Shown here one piece after another: positions 17,475 to 27,845 of a DNA stretch of 64,000 nucleotides. Each line of letters begins with the position of its first letter. Position 1 is the stretch's first letter. The stretch is from positions 3,844,001 through 3,908,000 of the forward strand of contig NC_017964.1 of NCBI RefSeq assembly GCF_000219915.2. Reading direction: 5' to 3'. The notes beneath the pieces are model-generated. The model saw nothing but the letters and a program-made list of their open reading frames with translations. It was not told the DNA's origin and did not search any database. A program made the position numbers and the translations under genes. Origin of the DNA: Advenella kashmirensis WT001 (GTDB lineage: Bacteria > Pseudomonadota > Gammaproteobacteria > Burkholderiales > Burkholderiaceae_B).

Positions 17475-19313
17475 TCAGGCGACCTGGCTGTCCAGACGCT
17501 CGCGAATCTGTGCCAACTCCGTGGGCAAACGCTGCTGGAGTTTGTTGAACAGCTCCTCGTGCAGACCCAGTTCACGGCGCCATTGTTCCTGCTCAATGGT
17601 GGTTATGCGCTTAAATTGCGCAGCGTCAAAAGACAGCCCATCCCAGGTAATATCTTCGAAACGTGGCGATACGCCAAACAGATTTTCCTCTCCATGGGCC
17701 GTGCCGTCGATGCGTTCCAGCATCCACTTGAGCACGCGCATGTTCTCACCGAAGCCGGGCCAGATGAACTTGCCATTGTCATCGGTCTGGAACCAGTTCA
17801 CGCAGAAAATGTGAGGCAGTTTCGCACCGGACTGCTCAAGCCTGCGCCCCAGATCGAGCCAGTGCTGGAAGTAGGAACTCATGTTGTAACCGCAAAACGG
17901 CAGCATGGCGAATGGGTCGCGCCGCACCACGCCCTGCGCTCCGGCCGCAGCGGCGGTGGTTTCGGACCCCATCGTGGCAGCCATGTACACCCCTTCCACC
18001 CAGTTGCGCGCCTCTGTTACCAGCGGCACAGTGTCGGATCGGCGGCCACCAAACAGGAAGGCGTCAATCGCCACGCCTGCAGGATTGTCCCATTCCGGAT
18101 CGATTACCGGATTCTGGGTTGCCGCTACGGTAAAACGGGCATTGGGATGGGCAGCCTTGCGTCCTGAGTCGGGAGTCCAGTCCTTGCCTTGCCAGTCAAT
18201 AAGGTGCGCGGGCGCGGGCCCCATGCCTTCCCACCACACATCGCCATCATCGGTAAGCGCCACGTTGGTAAACAACACGTTTTCACGCAACGAGGCCATG
18301 CAGTTGAAATTGGTTTTCTCGTTAGTGCCTGGCGCAACGCCGAAATAGCCGGCTTCAGGATTGATCGCGTACAAACGGCCATCTGCACCAGGTTTGATCC
18401 ACGCAATATCGTCGCCCACAGTTGTGATTTTCCAGCCTGGCAGCGACGCCGGCGGAATCATCATCGAGAAATTGGTTTTACCGCAGGCAGAAGGGAACGC
18501 TGCTGCGACATGCATTTTTTTACCTTCAGGCGAGGTCACGCCCAGGATCAACATATGCTCGGCCATCCAGCCTTCATCCCGACCCATGTTCGAGGCAATG
18601 CGCAAGGCAAAGCACTTTTTGCCCAGCAAGGCATTGCCGCCATAGCCGGAACCATACGACCAGATTTCACGGGTCTCCGGATAATGCACGATATATTTGG
18701 TCTTGTTGCAGGGCCAGGAAACATCGGCCTGGTTTGGTGCCAGCGGACTGCCCACCGAATGCACGCAAGGCACAAATTCACCATTGCTGCCCAGAATGTC
18801 ATACACCTTGCGCCCCATCCGGGTCATCAGCCGCATATTGACAGCCACATAGGGAGAGTCGGACAATTCGACGCCAATGTGGGCTATAGGAGAGCCCAGC
18901 GGCCCCATGGAAAAAGGAATCACATACATGGTGCGGCCACGCATACAGCCATCGAACAGGCCATCGAGCGTTTCGCGCATTTGCGCAGGTGCTTTCCAAT
19001 TGTTGGTCGGACCAGCGTCTTCTTCTTTTTCGGAACAGATATACGTGCGGTCTTCCACTCGCGCCACATCATCGGGATCAGACCAGGCCAGATAAGAGTT
19101 GGGGCGCTTCTGAGGGTTCAGTTTGCGCAGAGTACCGGATTGAACCATCAACGCACACAGGCGGTCATATTCTTCCTGGGAACCATCACACCATTCGATA
19201 CGATCTGGTTGGGTCAGCGCGGCAATTTGCGCCACCCAGTCTTTCAGGCCGGCGTGCTGCACCCATTCGGGCGCATTGATTTGAAGTGAAGGTTCGGGTC
19301 GAGCTGCATTCAT
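17475..19313 (-). CDS. pckG: Phosphoenolpyruvate carboxykinase (GTP)
   Basis: A 612-residue GTP-dependent PEPCK, which converts oxaloacetate to PEP for gluconeogenesis in the cytosol. The kinase-1a P-loop [13 protein letters not shown] (about residues 275-287), the metal-binding [10 protein letters not shown] and the substrate region FVPCVHSVG are all present, and the length is normal. The start at 19313 has GGAG eleven bases upstream; the frame extends further upstream through a terminator hairpin, so 19313 is preferred. Gluconeogenic PEPCK fits growth on acetyl-CoA-yielding substrates such as taurine. Confidence 0.96.
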   Translation of the reverse strand: MNAARPEPSLQINAPEWVQHAGLKDWVAQIAALTQPDRIEWCDGSQEEYDRLCALMVQSGTLRKLNPQKRPNSYLAWSDPDDVARVEDRTYICSEKEEDAGPTNNWKAPAQMRETLDGLFDGCMRGRTMYVIPFSMGPLGSPIAHIGVELSDSPYVAVNMRLMTRMGRKVYDILGSNGEFVPCVHSVGSPLAPNQADVSWPCNKTKYIVHYPETREIWSYGSGYGGNALLGKKCFALRIASNMGRDEGWMAEHMLILGVTSPEGKKMHVAAAFPSACGKTNFSMMIPPASLPGWKITTVGDDIAWIKPGADGRLYAINPEAGYFGVAPGTNEKTNFNCMASLRENVLFTNVALTDDGDVWWEGMGPAPAHLIDWQGKDWTPDSGRKAAHPNARFTVAATQNPVIDPEWDNPAGVAIDAFLFGGRRSDTVPLVTEARNWVEGVYMAATMGSETTAAAAGAQGVVRRDPFAMLPFCGYNMSSYFQHWLDLGRRLEQSGAKLPHIFCVNWFQTDDNGKFIWPGFGENMRVLKWMLERIDGTAHGEENLFGVSPRFEDITWDGLSFDAAQFKRITTIEQEQWRRELGLHEELFNKLQQRLPTELAQIRERLDSQVA

Positions 19314-19344
19314 AGGGTTTGGATCTCCGTATTCTGGCAAATGC

Positions 19345-19367
19345 AAAAACGCCTCCTTTGAAGGCGT
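19345..19367 (-). terminator. Terminator-like hairpin in the pckG 5' leader
   Basis: On the minus strand ACGCCTTC pairs with GGAGGCGT (eight pairs, one G-U) around an AAA loop, followed directly by TTTT. It ends only about 32 bases before the pckG ATG. Either it is an attenuator of pckG, or it is the 3' end of a short upstream transcript. Confidence 0.65.
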
Positions 19368-19648
19368 CTGTTGAAACGATGCCGTATGGCGCCGGACCGG
19401 GCCTGCCAGTCGTGCAGGGATGTAAATCAGTCCGGAATGACGCCTCATTCTAATACCGCATGACGATTATGTGTATGCTTTCTCCTTTATGCGTTTCAAC
19501 TTGTTGCCTGTGTTACGTTCCGGACAGCATGCACAAGCTTACCAGCTATGATATTTGTAAATGTTATTTTCCGCATATGCACATAGCTACATCACACTTG
19601 AAATTGCCCTTATCGGCTATTTAATGACGCATTGCACAATTATATTTC

Positions 19649-19683
19649 AGCCCCCAGACCGGCAATTTTGCCTGCTGAGGGCT
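19649..19683 (-). terminator. Hairpin just after the MHS transporter gene
   Basis: Nine-pair stem AGCCCTCAG with CTGGGGGCT (one G-U pair, minus-strand reading) and an inner GGCAA/TTGCC stem, 20 bases beyond the stop of the MHS gene. T-run is poor (GAAATATAA follows), so termination is plausible but not certain. Confidence 0.45.
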
Positions 19684-19702
19684 TCGGTATGAAAGTCAAC
19701 AA

Positions 19703-21024
19703 TTATCGTGCTACCGCAGCAACGGCAGAGCGCGCCTTAACGCTTTCCCGGTCTGTTCTGGCTGTTTTGATGGACGCCGCGCTCAACGCGGAGATAATGC
19801 CCACGATGACGGTATAGGCCACCACCAGCCAGGGTTGACCGTTATTCTCGCGCAACAGTGCCGTGGCGATCAGCGGTGTGATGCCCGAGGCAAAGATGCC
19901 GGAAAACTGATACACAAATGAAATACCCGTGTACCGGACCCGCGTGTCAAACAATTCGCAAAACAAGGCCGCTTCCGGACCATACACCATGGCATACAGA
20001 ATACCGAAAGGAATCACAATTGAGAGCCAGACGACAAACACGTTGTCCGAAAAAGTGGTCATGAGCCAGAATGCCGGAATCGCCGAAAAACCGGTAATCA
20101 GGGAGCCCCAGAAATAAGTACGGGTGCGCCCGAGCCGGTCGGACATCGCGCCAAAATAAGGAATGAAAGCGCACATCACGATAGCGGCAATCATCACGCC
20201 GGTCAGCGCGTCGGTTCGCGACATCTCCAGGTTCTTGGTCAGATAGCTGATAATGAAGACGCCGAAAATATTGAAAAATACGCCGTCAATATAGCGAGCA
20301 CCCATACCCTTCAGAATGTTCATTGGATAGTTCTTGATCATCTCCACAAACGGAATCTTGCTTTCCGCATTTTGCGCCTTGATCTGCGCAAACTCCGGAC
20401 TTTCCTTGACGGCCAGCCGGATGTACATTCCGACAAAGACCAGCAGAGATGACAACAAAAAGGCAATGCGCCAGCCCCAGCTCAGGAACTGCGCATCGGT
20501 CAGCAAGGACGACAACAGCGCGACGACACCCGAGGCCAGGCACAGCCCCAGAGACAGCCCGATTTGCGGCAGGGAGGCATACAATCCTTTTTTCTCTGGC
20601 GGCGCATATTCATAGGTCATGAGCACCGCGCCACCCCATTCTCCTCCCAGGCCGATACCCTGCAGGACACGGCAAAACAGCAGTAATGCTGGCGCCAGAT
20701 ACCAATACTGTCGTAAGAAGGAATCAGACCGATGGCCACGGTGGAAACACCCATGATCATCAATGTCATGATCAGTGCGCTTTTGCGCCCGACCTTGTCG
20801 CCCAGATGACCAAAAATGATACCGCCCAGCGGGCGCGCCAGAAAGCCTACCGCAAACGTTGCATACGCCAGCAGCGTACCGATATAGGGATCTTCGCCGG
20901 GAAAATACAGTTGGTTGAACACCAGGCCGGCGATCACTCCATATAGAAAAAAGTCGTACCATTCAATCGTCGCACCTACCAGCGAGGCGGCTACGACCCT
21001 GCGCAATCCTTTTTTGTCACTCAT
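19703..21024 (-). CDS. MHS-family (metabolite:H+ symporter) MFS transporter (frame broken)
   Basis: About 440 residues after frame repair. N-terminus VVAASLVGATIEWYDFFLYG and the loop FGHLGDKVGRKSAL mark the MHS subfamily (ShiA, ProP, KgtP relatives), proton symporters for organic acids, betaines and similar compounds. GIGLGGEWGGAVLMTYEYAP and the middle loop SDRLGRTRTYFWGSL are also typical. The start at 21024 has GGAG six bases upstream. One G is missing near 20693 in TGGCGCC; adding it joins DSIGIW to APALLLFCRVLQG. It lies downstream of the GMC oxidoreductase on the same strand, with a 94-base gap, so may transport its substrate. Confidence 0.85.
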
Positions 21025-21118
21025 TGTTGTCTCCATGTATTGATTTATGTACAGCTTTCATTTCGAACCGACATATTTCATTTGCAATTGCACGTCGCTT
21101 CGCTCTCCCTGCCGCTTG

Positions 21119-22821
21119 CTAACTTATCTGCACGCTTTCTGCTGCGGTGGCTTCCACCTGTACTTCATTGAGTCCGGCCACCGCAGGGCTCTGGATCCGG
21201 CTGGCCTGATCACCGGCCTGCGCATCCTCAAGCACAAATACAGCGGCCCTTTCGGCAACCATGACAACCGGCACGTTGGTATTTCCCGACACGAGCGTTG
21301 GCATAATCGAAGCATCAACCACACGTAGTCCCTGCAGGCCTCTGACGGCCAGCCGGTGATCGACAACCGCCATCGGGTCCTCTGCGGGCCCCATCTTCGC
21401 GGTGCCCGACGGATGGAAAATCGTGGCGCCGTTCTCGCGGCAGAAATGCAAAATCTCATCGTCGCTGCGGACATCGCGTCCAGGCTTGACCTCGCCCTTC
21501 ATCAGGGACTGCATTGGCTGGGCGTCTGCAAGCTTTCTGGTTAAGCGCACTCCGGCAATGGCCGTGCGGCGATCCAGGTCGGTTGCCAGATAATTGGGCT
21601 GCATCGCCGGCGCCTCGAACGGGTCAGTCGAGCGAATACGAAGATGTCCGCGCGATTCGGGGCGTAACTGACACACGGAAAAGGTGCAGCCTGAAAAGTC
21701 ATGAACCTTACCGCCGGCCATATCGGCCGACAGCGTGCCAAAATGAAACTGCACATCGGGGCGCGCGTCGGTTTCGGACAAGGCGTTGCAAAACAGCGCG
21801 CCTGGTTAATACCAATGGCCAGCGGGCCGCCTCGCAGCAGCGCCCATTGCAGGCCCATCTTTGCCTTGCCGCTCCAGCTGCGCAGCAGATCATTGGTAGT
21901 AATGGGCTTGTTCACTTCGTAGATCAGGCGAAACTGCAAATGGTCCTGAAGATTCTCGCCCACGCCATTGAGCGCATGCACCATGGGAATGCCTAATGGA
22001 TTCAGGTGTGCTGGATTACCCACCCCTGACAATTGCAATAACTGCGGCGACTGCAGGGCGCCCGCGCACAGGATCACTTCGCGGTTTACGTTTAATGTCT
22101 TGACTGTCCCATGTTGGCGATATTGAATGCCTGCCGCTTTCTTCCCACGGAACAAAATACGCATGGCCTGCGCTTCGGTTTCGATACGCAAGTTCGGGCG
22201 GCGCCTTGCCGGGTTCAGATAGGCGACCGCGGTGGAACAGCGCCGGCCATTACGGGTCGTCAACTGGTAGTACCCGGCTCCGCGCTGATCGCCTGTATTG
22301 AAATCCTTGCGAGACGGTATGCCCAGACTGTTGGCGGCACTAATCAGCGCATCGACCAATTCGTGACGGGTCGGGATCGACGTAGCATTAAGCGGACCAT
22401 CCGTGCCATGAGTCGGGCCGGGCCCAAGGTCATTATTTTCAAGTTTACGGAAGTACGGCAGGCAGGCATCCCAACTCCATCCCTGGTTGCCCAACGCTTC
22501 CCAATGATCATAATCTTCCTTCTGCCCGCGGATGTAGATCAGGCCATTGATAGAACTGCTGCCGCCCAGCGTTTTACCGCGCGGCCAGTAAATCCGGCGA
22601 TCCAGCATATTGTGATCGGGATCGGTGTAAAAGCCCCAGTTCAATCGCGGATTGAACATGGTCTTGCCATAACCGATAGGAATATGAATCCACATATTGC
22701 GATCAGCCGGACCCGCCTCCAGCAGGCACACTGAATATTTGCCATTCTCGCTCAGCCTGTTGGCCATTACGCACCCGGCTGAGCCGCCGCCCACCACCAC
22801 ATAGTCCACGTTCTCTTGCAT
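21119..22821 (-). CDS. GMC family FAD oxidoreductase (choline dehydrogenase-like; frame broken)
   Basis: About 567 residues after repair, normal for a GMC alcohol dehydrogenase. FAD dinucleotide fold VVVGGGSAGCVMANRLSE at the N-terminus; GMC signature 1 around RGKTLGGSSSINGLIYIRG; signature 2 around GALQSPQLLQLSGVG; catalytic His in TIFHPSGTAKMG and Asn in SGNTNVPVVM near the end. It oxidises an alcohol group of an unknown substrate. The start at 22821 begins the conserved fold. One base is missing near 21797-21803; after repair the frame reads ALFCNALSETDARPD. It is divergent from iclR, the likely regulator, and followed by an MHS transporter. Confidence 0.88.
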
Positions 22822-22905
22822 AGTCTTGTCTACCTGCCAGTTCTGATTTGTTGGAGCTAGTGTGCGTCTGGCAAGCCACGATTTGTTAGGGGTATACACC
22901 AATCA

Positions 22906-22919
22906 TTTCAATTTTGAAA
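22906..22919. promoter_or_regulatory. Palindrome between the GMC gene and iclR
   Basis: TTTCAATTTTGAAA is a 14-base palindrome (TTTCAA-TT-TTGAAA) placed in the 194-base divergent region, 85 bases before the GMC start and 97 before iclR. IclR proteins commonly bind such A/T-rich dyads. A TTTCAAA element recurs near 22961. Confidence 0.45.
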
Positions 22920-23015
22920 CGATAACCGCCGTTTTCATTTCATTTACCGGAACGGATAGTTTCAAATTATTGGATATTTAATTTTTTTTATTCCACAATA
23001 AATAGAGAGACAAAC

Positions 23016-23822
23016 ATGACTATGACAAATCAAGATTCAAAACATCTGCGTATTCTGACTGTGATAGAGCACCTGGCCTGCGCCAGCTATCCGCTATCAC
23101 TTGCACAGATCGCCCAGCGCACCGCGTTGCCCAAGGCCAGTGTTCTGCGGCTTTTGCAACAGTTGCAGGACGCCGCCTATGTCACGCGGCTGCCTGATGA
23201 TCGCGGCTACGTACTGGGCGCCTGTTCGCATCAATTAGCACTGTCCGTGCTCAGCTCCACGCACTTTGATCGTATGTGCCGACTGCTGCTTGGAAAGCTG
23301 GTGGCTGCCACCGGAGAAACGTGCAATCTGACCGCGCTGATCGACAATCAGGTGCATTATCTGGCGCGTGTCGAACCTGAGAGCGACATGCGCCTGCAAC
23401 TGCATCTGCGCACCGGCGCCCATGTGCCATTGCATTGCACCGCCAGCGGCAAACTGTTTCTGGCAATGATGCCCGATGTGCACCGCAAGAGCCTGCTCGA
23501 TACGCTGCCGCTACCGGCCATGACACCCAAAACCATTACCGACCGCCAACGCCTTGCTCATGAACTGGGGCTGATCGCGCAGCAGAAAATCGGCACCGAC
23601 AACGAAGAGTTCGTCAAAGGCATGGTCGCCATTGCCGTGCCGGTCCAGGACGACCGAGGCCGCGTGATTGCGGCTGTCGCCTGTCATGCCCCGACCGCGA
23701 CGCATTCATTTTCAGACCTGTTCACTTTCTCCAGCATGATGAAGGACACCGCCCTGGCGCTGGGCCAGGTGCTGGCCGGCAATGCAAAGCCTGGCGACAG
23801 GCAGGATTTCGAAACCCCGTGA
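23016..23822 (+). CDS. IclR-family regulator
   Basis: A 268-residue IclR regulator. N-terminal winged helix (LSLAQIAQRTALPKASVLRLLQQLQDAAYVTRL) and C-terminal GAF-like effector domain with ATGETCNLTALIDNQVHYLARVE, VPLHCTASGKLFLAMM and the DNEEFVKGMVAIAVPVQD block. GAGAGA lies upstream of the ATG. It is divergent from the GMC oxidoreductase and followed by a Bug binding protein 83 bases on, so it probably controls uptake and oxidation of one organic substrate. Confidence 0.92.
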   Translation: MTMTNQDSKHLRILTVIEHLACASYPLSLAQIAQRTALPKASVLRLLQQLQDAAYVTRLPDDRGYVLGACSHQLALSVLSSTHFDRMCRLLLGKLVAATGETCNLTALIDNQVHYLARVEPESDMRLQLHLRTGAHVPLHCTASGKLFLAMMPDVHRKSLLDTLPLPAMTPKTITDRQRLAHELGLIAQQKIGTDNEEFVKGMVAIAVPVQDDRGRVIAAVACHAPTATHSFSDLFTFSSMMKDTALALGQVLAGNAKPGDRQDFETP

Positions 23823-23905
23823 CAACCCATGCATTTCATTTCATCCACAGCCGTACTTAACCGCCGTACTCAACAGCCTTAAATAACTGATCTATAGGTG
23901 ATCTC

Positions 23906-24879
23906 ATGAACAAACGTCCTTTTTTGCGTTCCCTGGTTTTGTCCGCTGTCGCACTGGTCCCGGGCCTGGCTTCCCAGGCCTGGGCTCAGAACGACACGAT
24001 TAAAATTGTTGTCGGTTATCCGGCAGGTGGAATTCTCGACGCGCTGGCGCGCGCTGTCGCCGAAGAATACAGAAAAACCGGCAATGGCCAGGCTTATGTC
24101 GAAAACAAGCCAGGCGCCTCGACCATGATGGCGGCAACCGAAGTCGCAAGGGCCAAACCCGACGGACGCACGGTCCTGCTCTCGCACTCCATGCCATTTA
24201 CCAGTTATCCCTACACCTATGCCAAGCTCAACTATTCCCCCAGCGACCTGACGCCCGTGGCCAATCTGGCGAACGTGCCGATTGTGATATCTACCGGCAG
24301 CGTCCAACCGTACAAAACGATTCAGGAATATATGACCGCAGTCAAGGCTGATCCGGCGCTTGCCGCTGTCGGCCTGGCCGGACTGGGCGGTCCCACGCAC
24401 TTTGGCGTGCTGCAGATGGCCAAGCAACACAACGTCAAACTTGAACCGGCTTCCTATTCCGGCGGCCGCAGCTGGTCAATGATGAAATGGGCGGCCATGT
24501 GCCGCTGGGCGTGGACGCAGCGGGTGCGCAGATGGAACTGTATCGCGCCGGGAAAATCCGCTTTCTGGGACTGGCCGGCACCCAGCCGGTCAGCTTTCTG
24601 CCCGGTGTAAAAACGCTGCATGAACAGGGTGTTGGCGGCTTCGAGAACGTAAAAATCTGGTATGGCGCCTATGTACCAAAAGGCACGCCACCGGACACCA
24701 TCGCCCGGCTGGAAAAGGCGTTTATCGCCATTGCCCAAAATGCCCAGTTGCGCAAGAACTTCGAAAAGCTGGGCCTGGAGCTGACCGGCGAATCGGCCGC
24801 CAGCATGACGGCGTTACTGGAAAAGGAAAAGAAAACCTGGCCACCGATTATCAAGGAATCGGGCTTTAAGGCAAATTGA
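23906..24879 (+). CDS. Bug-family periplasmic binding protein (frame broken)
   Basis: About 324 residues after repair. Signal peptide ends AWAQ; the Bug loop VGYPAGGILDALARAVAEEYRK, the VENKPGAS strand and the C-terminal PPIIKESGFKAN are typical. One base, probably a C, is missing near 24466; adding it gives GGPQLVNDEMGGHVPLGVDAAG. Placed after iclR and opposite the GMC oxidoreductase, it may capture the substrate handled by that locus. The ligand loop differs from the other two Bug proteins in the window, so a different ligand is likely. Confidence 0.88.
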
Positions 24880-25010
24880 GGCGATACGACTGTTGATCTG
24901 TCATCGCCATTTGGGAGCGTCCGCCACGGGCGCTGCTCGCCTGCCAAGAGAACAGGATAGCAGGCACCTGCCGCAGGCGCTGCGGGCCCACGGCCAATGG
25001 CCCGAGAGGT

Positions 25011-25982
25011 TCAGGCCAGCACGGCCTGCCTGAGTGCATCTTGCAGCGCCACCTTGTCCAGCTGCGTTGTGCCGACAAACACCAGCGGTCCGGCGCATGC
25101 TGTCTGCATTGCTGGTTCAAGGTTCACGCGCTGGCCTCGCACATAATGCAACACGCACATTCTTTTTTCCGGGCCAAGCAGAACAATGCCCTTGGCGCGC
25201 AGAACCGACGCCGGCATTTGATCAAAAACCGCGAGCAACCGTTGCTCATCAAATGCGCCGGCATTGTCAAAACTATAAGACTCAAATGACTGTGCTGCCG
25301 GCGCCATGGTCTGCCGGCCGGCAAACAGCCCGGTACTGATGGCGCTGGCCGTAGGCATTTGTGATGGATGTTGCGCTGAGCCAGACAACAGCCGTGTCCA
25401 GTCAAACTGACCGTTGCTACCGACAAACACGGGGATGCCCGGCGCCGTATCATGCAGCCAGGCCAACACCAGCTTGCGCCGCGCCTGGTCCACCAGATCA
25501 ATTTTATTGAGCAAAATTATATGGGCTGCGGCAATCTGCGTTTTCACCATCTGGCCGGTATGTCGATCCTCACATTGTTCAAGCACGGCGGCCGCATCCA
25601 CGACGGTGATAATGGACTGCAAGGCAAACCCCTGACCCAGCGCACCGATCTGCGCGATCTTTTTTGGATCGCTCACGCCGCTACCCTCGATAATCAACCC
25701 GTCCAGGTTGGCTGCCTGCTTTTCAATGGCCATAAGCGCGTTCATCAGCTCACCTCCCATGGAACAGCATACACACCCGTTGCGCAACGAAATAACGCCG
25801 TCTCCACTGACCGACTGGATCAGCGAAGCGTCAATATTGACGGCACCAAAATCATTGACCAGGACCATTAGCCGCAAGCCATGGGGCGCCTGCAGCAATT
25901 GATTGAGAACCGTCGTTTTGCCGGCTCCCAGGAAGCCGCCCAGCACGGTCAGCGCGATGGCCTGGCTCATGGTTGTGCTCAT
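25011..25982 (-). CDS. CobW/COG0523 P-loop GTPase, putative metal chaperone
   Basis: A 323-residue G3E GTPase. Walker A GGFLGAGKTTVLNQLL at residues 15-30, the metal-binding motif GCVCCSMGGEL (CXCC type, near residue 70), Walker B-like LIIEGSGVSDP, and NKXD motif LLNKIDLVD. The C-terminal CobW_C domain includes VLRAKGIVLLG. COG0523 proteins insert or deliver Zn2+, Co2+ or Fe to client enzymes. No cobalamin genes adjoin. Its ATG overlaps the amidohydrolase stop (ATGA), so the two are translationally coupled, pointing to the amidohydrolase as client. Confidence 0.88.
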   Translation of the reverse strand: MSTTMSQAIALTVLGGFLGAGKTTVLNQLLQAPHGLRLMVLVNDFGAVNIDASLIQSVSGDGVISLRNGCVCCSMGGELMNALMAIEKQAANLDGLIIEGSGVSDPKKIAQIGALGQGFALQSIITVVDAAAVLEQCEDRHTGQMVKTQIAAAHIILLNKIDLVDQARRKLVLAWLHDTAPGIPVFVGSNGQFDWTRLLSGSAQHPSQMPTASAISTGLFAGRQTMAPAAQSFESYSFDNAGAFDEQRLLAVFDQMPASVLRAKGIVLLGPEKRMCVLHYVRGQRVNLEPAMQTACAGPLVFVGTTQLDKVALQDALRQAVLA

Positions 25983-27655
25983 GCTTCTGTCTGCGGGCAG
26001 GGAAATACCGTGCCGCCCAGGACGGTGCCCCAGATCCTGATGTCCTTGAGCCTGACCGGATCGACCGCCAGCGGATCTTCTTCAAGAATGGCAAAATCGG
26101 CCTGCTTGCCGGTCTCGATACTGCCGATCCGGTCATCCAGCTTGAGCGTATAGGCAGCGCCCAGTGTCATGGCATGCAATGCCTGTTGCACCGAAATCCG
26201 GTTTTCCTCGCCCAGTACGCGGCCGGACGCTGTCATTCTGTTGACGGCGCACCAGGCAGTAAACAGGGCGCAATAGGGGTAACCGGGGCATCCGAATGCA
26301 ATGAAATCGGCACACCCTCAGCCAACGCCGTAGCAGCGGCGTTCAAGCGGTTGGCGCGCTCGGGCCCCATGGTCATCTCGTAATGGGCATCACCCCAATA
26401 GTACAGATGGTTGGCAAACAGGTTGGCGCACACACCCAGGCTGGCCATGCGACGAAACTGTGCCGTGCTGGCCATCTGGCAATGCTGCAGGGTATGTCTG
26501 TGGTCGCGACGCGGGCTGGCGGCAAGCACCGCTTCCAGGCATCGAGCGCGACGTCGGTCGCCTCATCGCCATTGGTATGGATATGCACGGTCAGCCCCGC
26601 ATCATGATAGGTCTGGATCAGCTCGCGCAACTGTTGCGGCGGAATCACCCAGATGCCGTTCTCCTGCGCACCTGCCGGTGGCTTGTAATAATGCGGCCAA
26701 CGCAGCCTGGCGGTAAAGCCCTGAATGGAGCCGTCCACGATCAGTTTGACAATGCCAAAACTGAGTTTGTCCGTGTTGCGCGCGATGCTGGGCAGGACCC
26801 GATCAAGTCCCTTGCCTTCGGGGTCGCGCAAGGGCGCATAAGCCGGCACCAGGCGCAACGGAAAGGTTTCACCGGCGGTGGTTGCCGCCAGGCTGGCCAG
26901 TGTGTCCTCGCTCAGGTCATTGACCAGGTCAGTCGCGGTGGTGACGCCAGCCAGTTGCGCTACCCGGGCAAAATTCCAGATACCGTGGGAGGTCTGCCCT
27001 CATCAAAATAGACGTTGCCGATCTTGCGGAACACCAGATACATGGCCGCAAATTCCTGCAACTGCCCTGTCAGTCTGCCCGAAGCGTCACACTCGACGCC
27101 ATCGATACCCGAATCAGCCGTGATGCCGGCCATCTGCAGCATGGCAGTGTTAACGTTCATCAAGTGGATACTGGCATGCAGCACCACAACCGGGCGGCTG
27201 GCCGACACCTGGTCCAGATGTTCGGTTGTTATTCGTTCTCCCTGGAAATAGATCGGATCAAAACCCCACGCACACAGGGTTTGGGCTGGATCCTCCATGG
27301 CCTGCTCAGCCTGCTGCAAGCGCGCAACAACAGCCTGCAACGTTTTCAGACCTTTCCACAAGCGCCCATCCGGACCGCGCCTGTCGTAAAAACCCACATA
27401 GACAAAACTCCACATGCCGCCTTCAAGCAAATGGCTATGCCCTTCAATCAAGCCAGGCATGATGAATTTGTCCGCAAACCGGTCATCCACCACCGCCTCG
27501 CCCCAGCCCTGTAATGAGGCCAGATCGCCGGCCCCCAGAATACGGCCATCCCTGACCGCGACATGCGTGGCCCGCGGCTGCGCGGGATTCATGGTGATAA
27601 TGCTGCGCGCACGATAGATGCGTATCTCTGCCTTGTCCGATTTAGATTGCGACAT
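25979..27655 (-). CDS. YtcJ-like metal-dependent amidohydrolase (frame broken three times)
   Basis: Amidohydrolase_3 family, about 559 residues after repair. Start at 27655 with AGGAGG. N-terminal beta part (IRIYRARSIITMNPAQP), metal-binding HSH in PGLIEGHSHLLEGG, then HIHTNGDEATDVALDAW in the barrel and LHSDAPVTP near the end; C-terminal GSIETGKQADFAILEEDPL closes the beta sandwich. Family members include N-substituted formamide deformylase and AepA-like proteins; the substrate is unknown. Frame breaks near 26988, 26512 and 26267; the last, a missing C, clearly joins TPIAP to LFTAWCAVNRMTASG. It is divergent from xsc by 190 bases and coupled to the CobW-type GTPase downstream. Confidence 0.82.
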
Positions 27656-27714
27656 GTTTACTCCTCCTTTGACCCGCACATATTACTATAGGCGGATATA
27701 AAAATTCTACATTA

Positions 27715-27737
27715 CGAGATTATTTATCTCGGTTTTT
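27715..27737. promoter_or_regulatory. A/T-rich dyad in the amidohydrolase-xsc divergent region
   Basis: CGAGAT (27715-27720) and ATCTCG (27726-27731) flank TATTT, and GTTTTT follows. It resembles a weak terminator on the plus strand but has nothing to terminate there, so an operator is more likely. It lies 114 bases before the xsc start. Confidence 0.4.
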
Positions 27738-27845
27738 AAAATTTATGTTGACCAAGACTCAATTTTCCTCGTATCATTAACAAAAATCGGAATTTTTCAT
27801 ACCGAATATTCATATTTCCACGAACAAAGTGAGGATACGTCAATC

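Larger units (their letters stand above)
19314..19702. other. pckG leader and upstream region
   Basis: Holds the pckG leader with a terminator-like hairpin, the pckG promoter, and a hairpin just downstream of the MHS transporter. No gene is seen. Confidence 0.5.

Noticed and set aside
18189..19289. 366-codon plus-strand open frame opposite pckG
   Set aside because: Shadow of a full, conserved PEPCK gene; no domain and no ribosome site.
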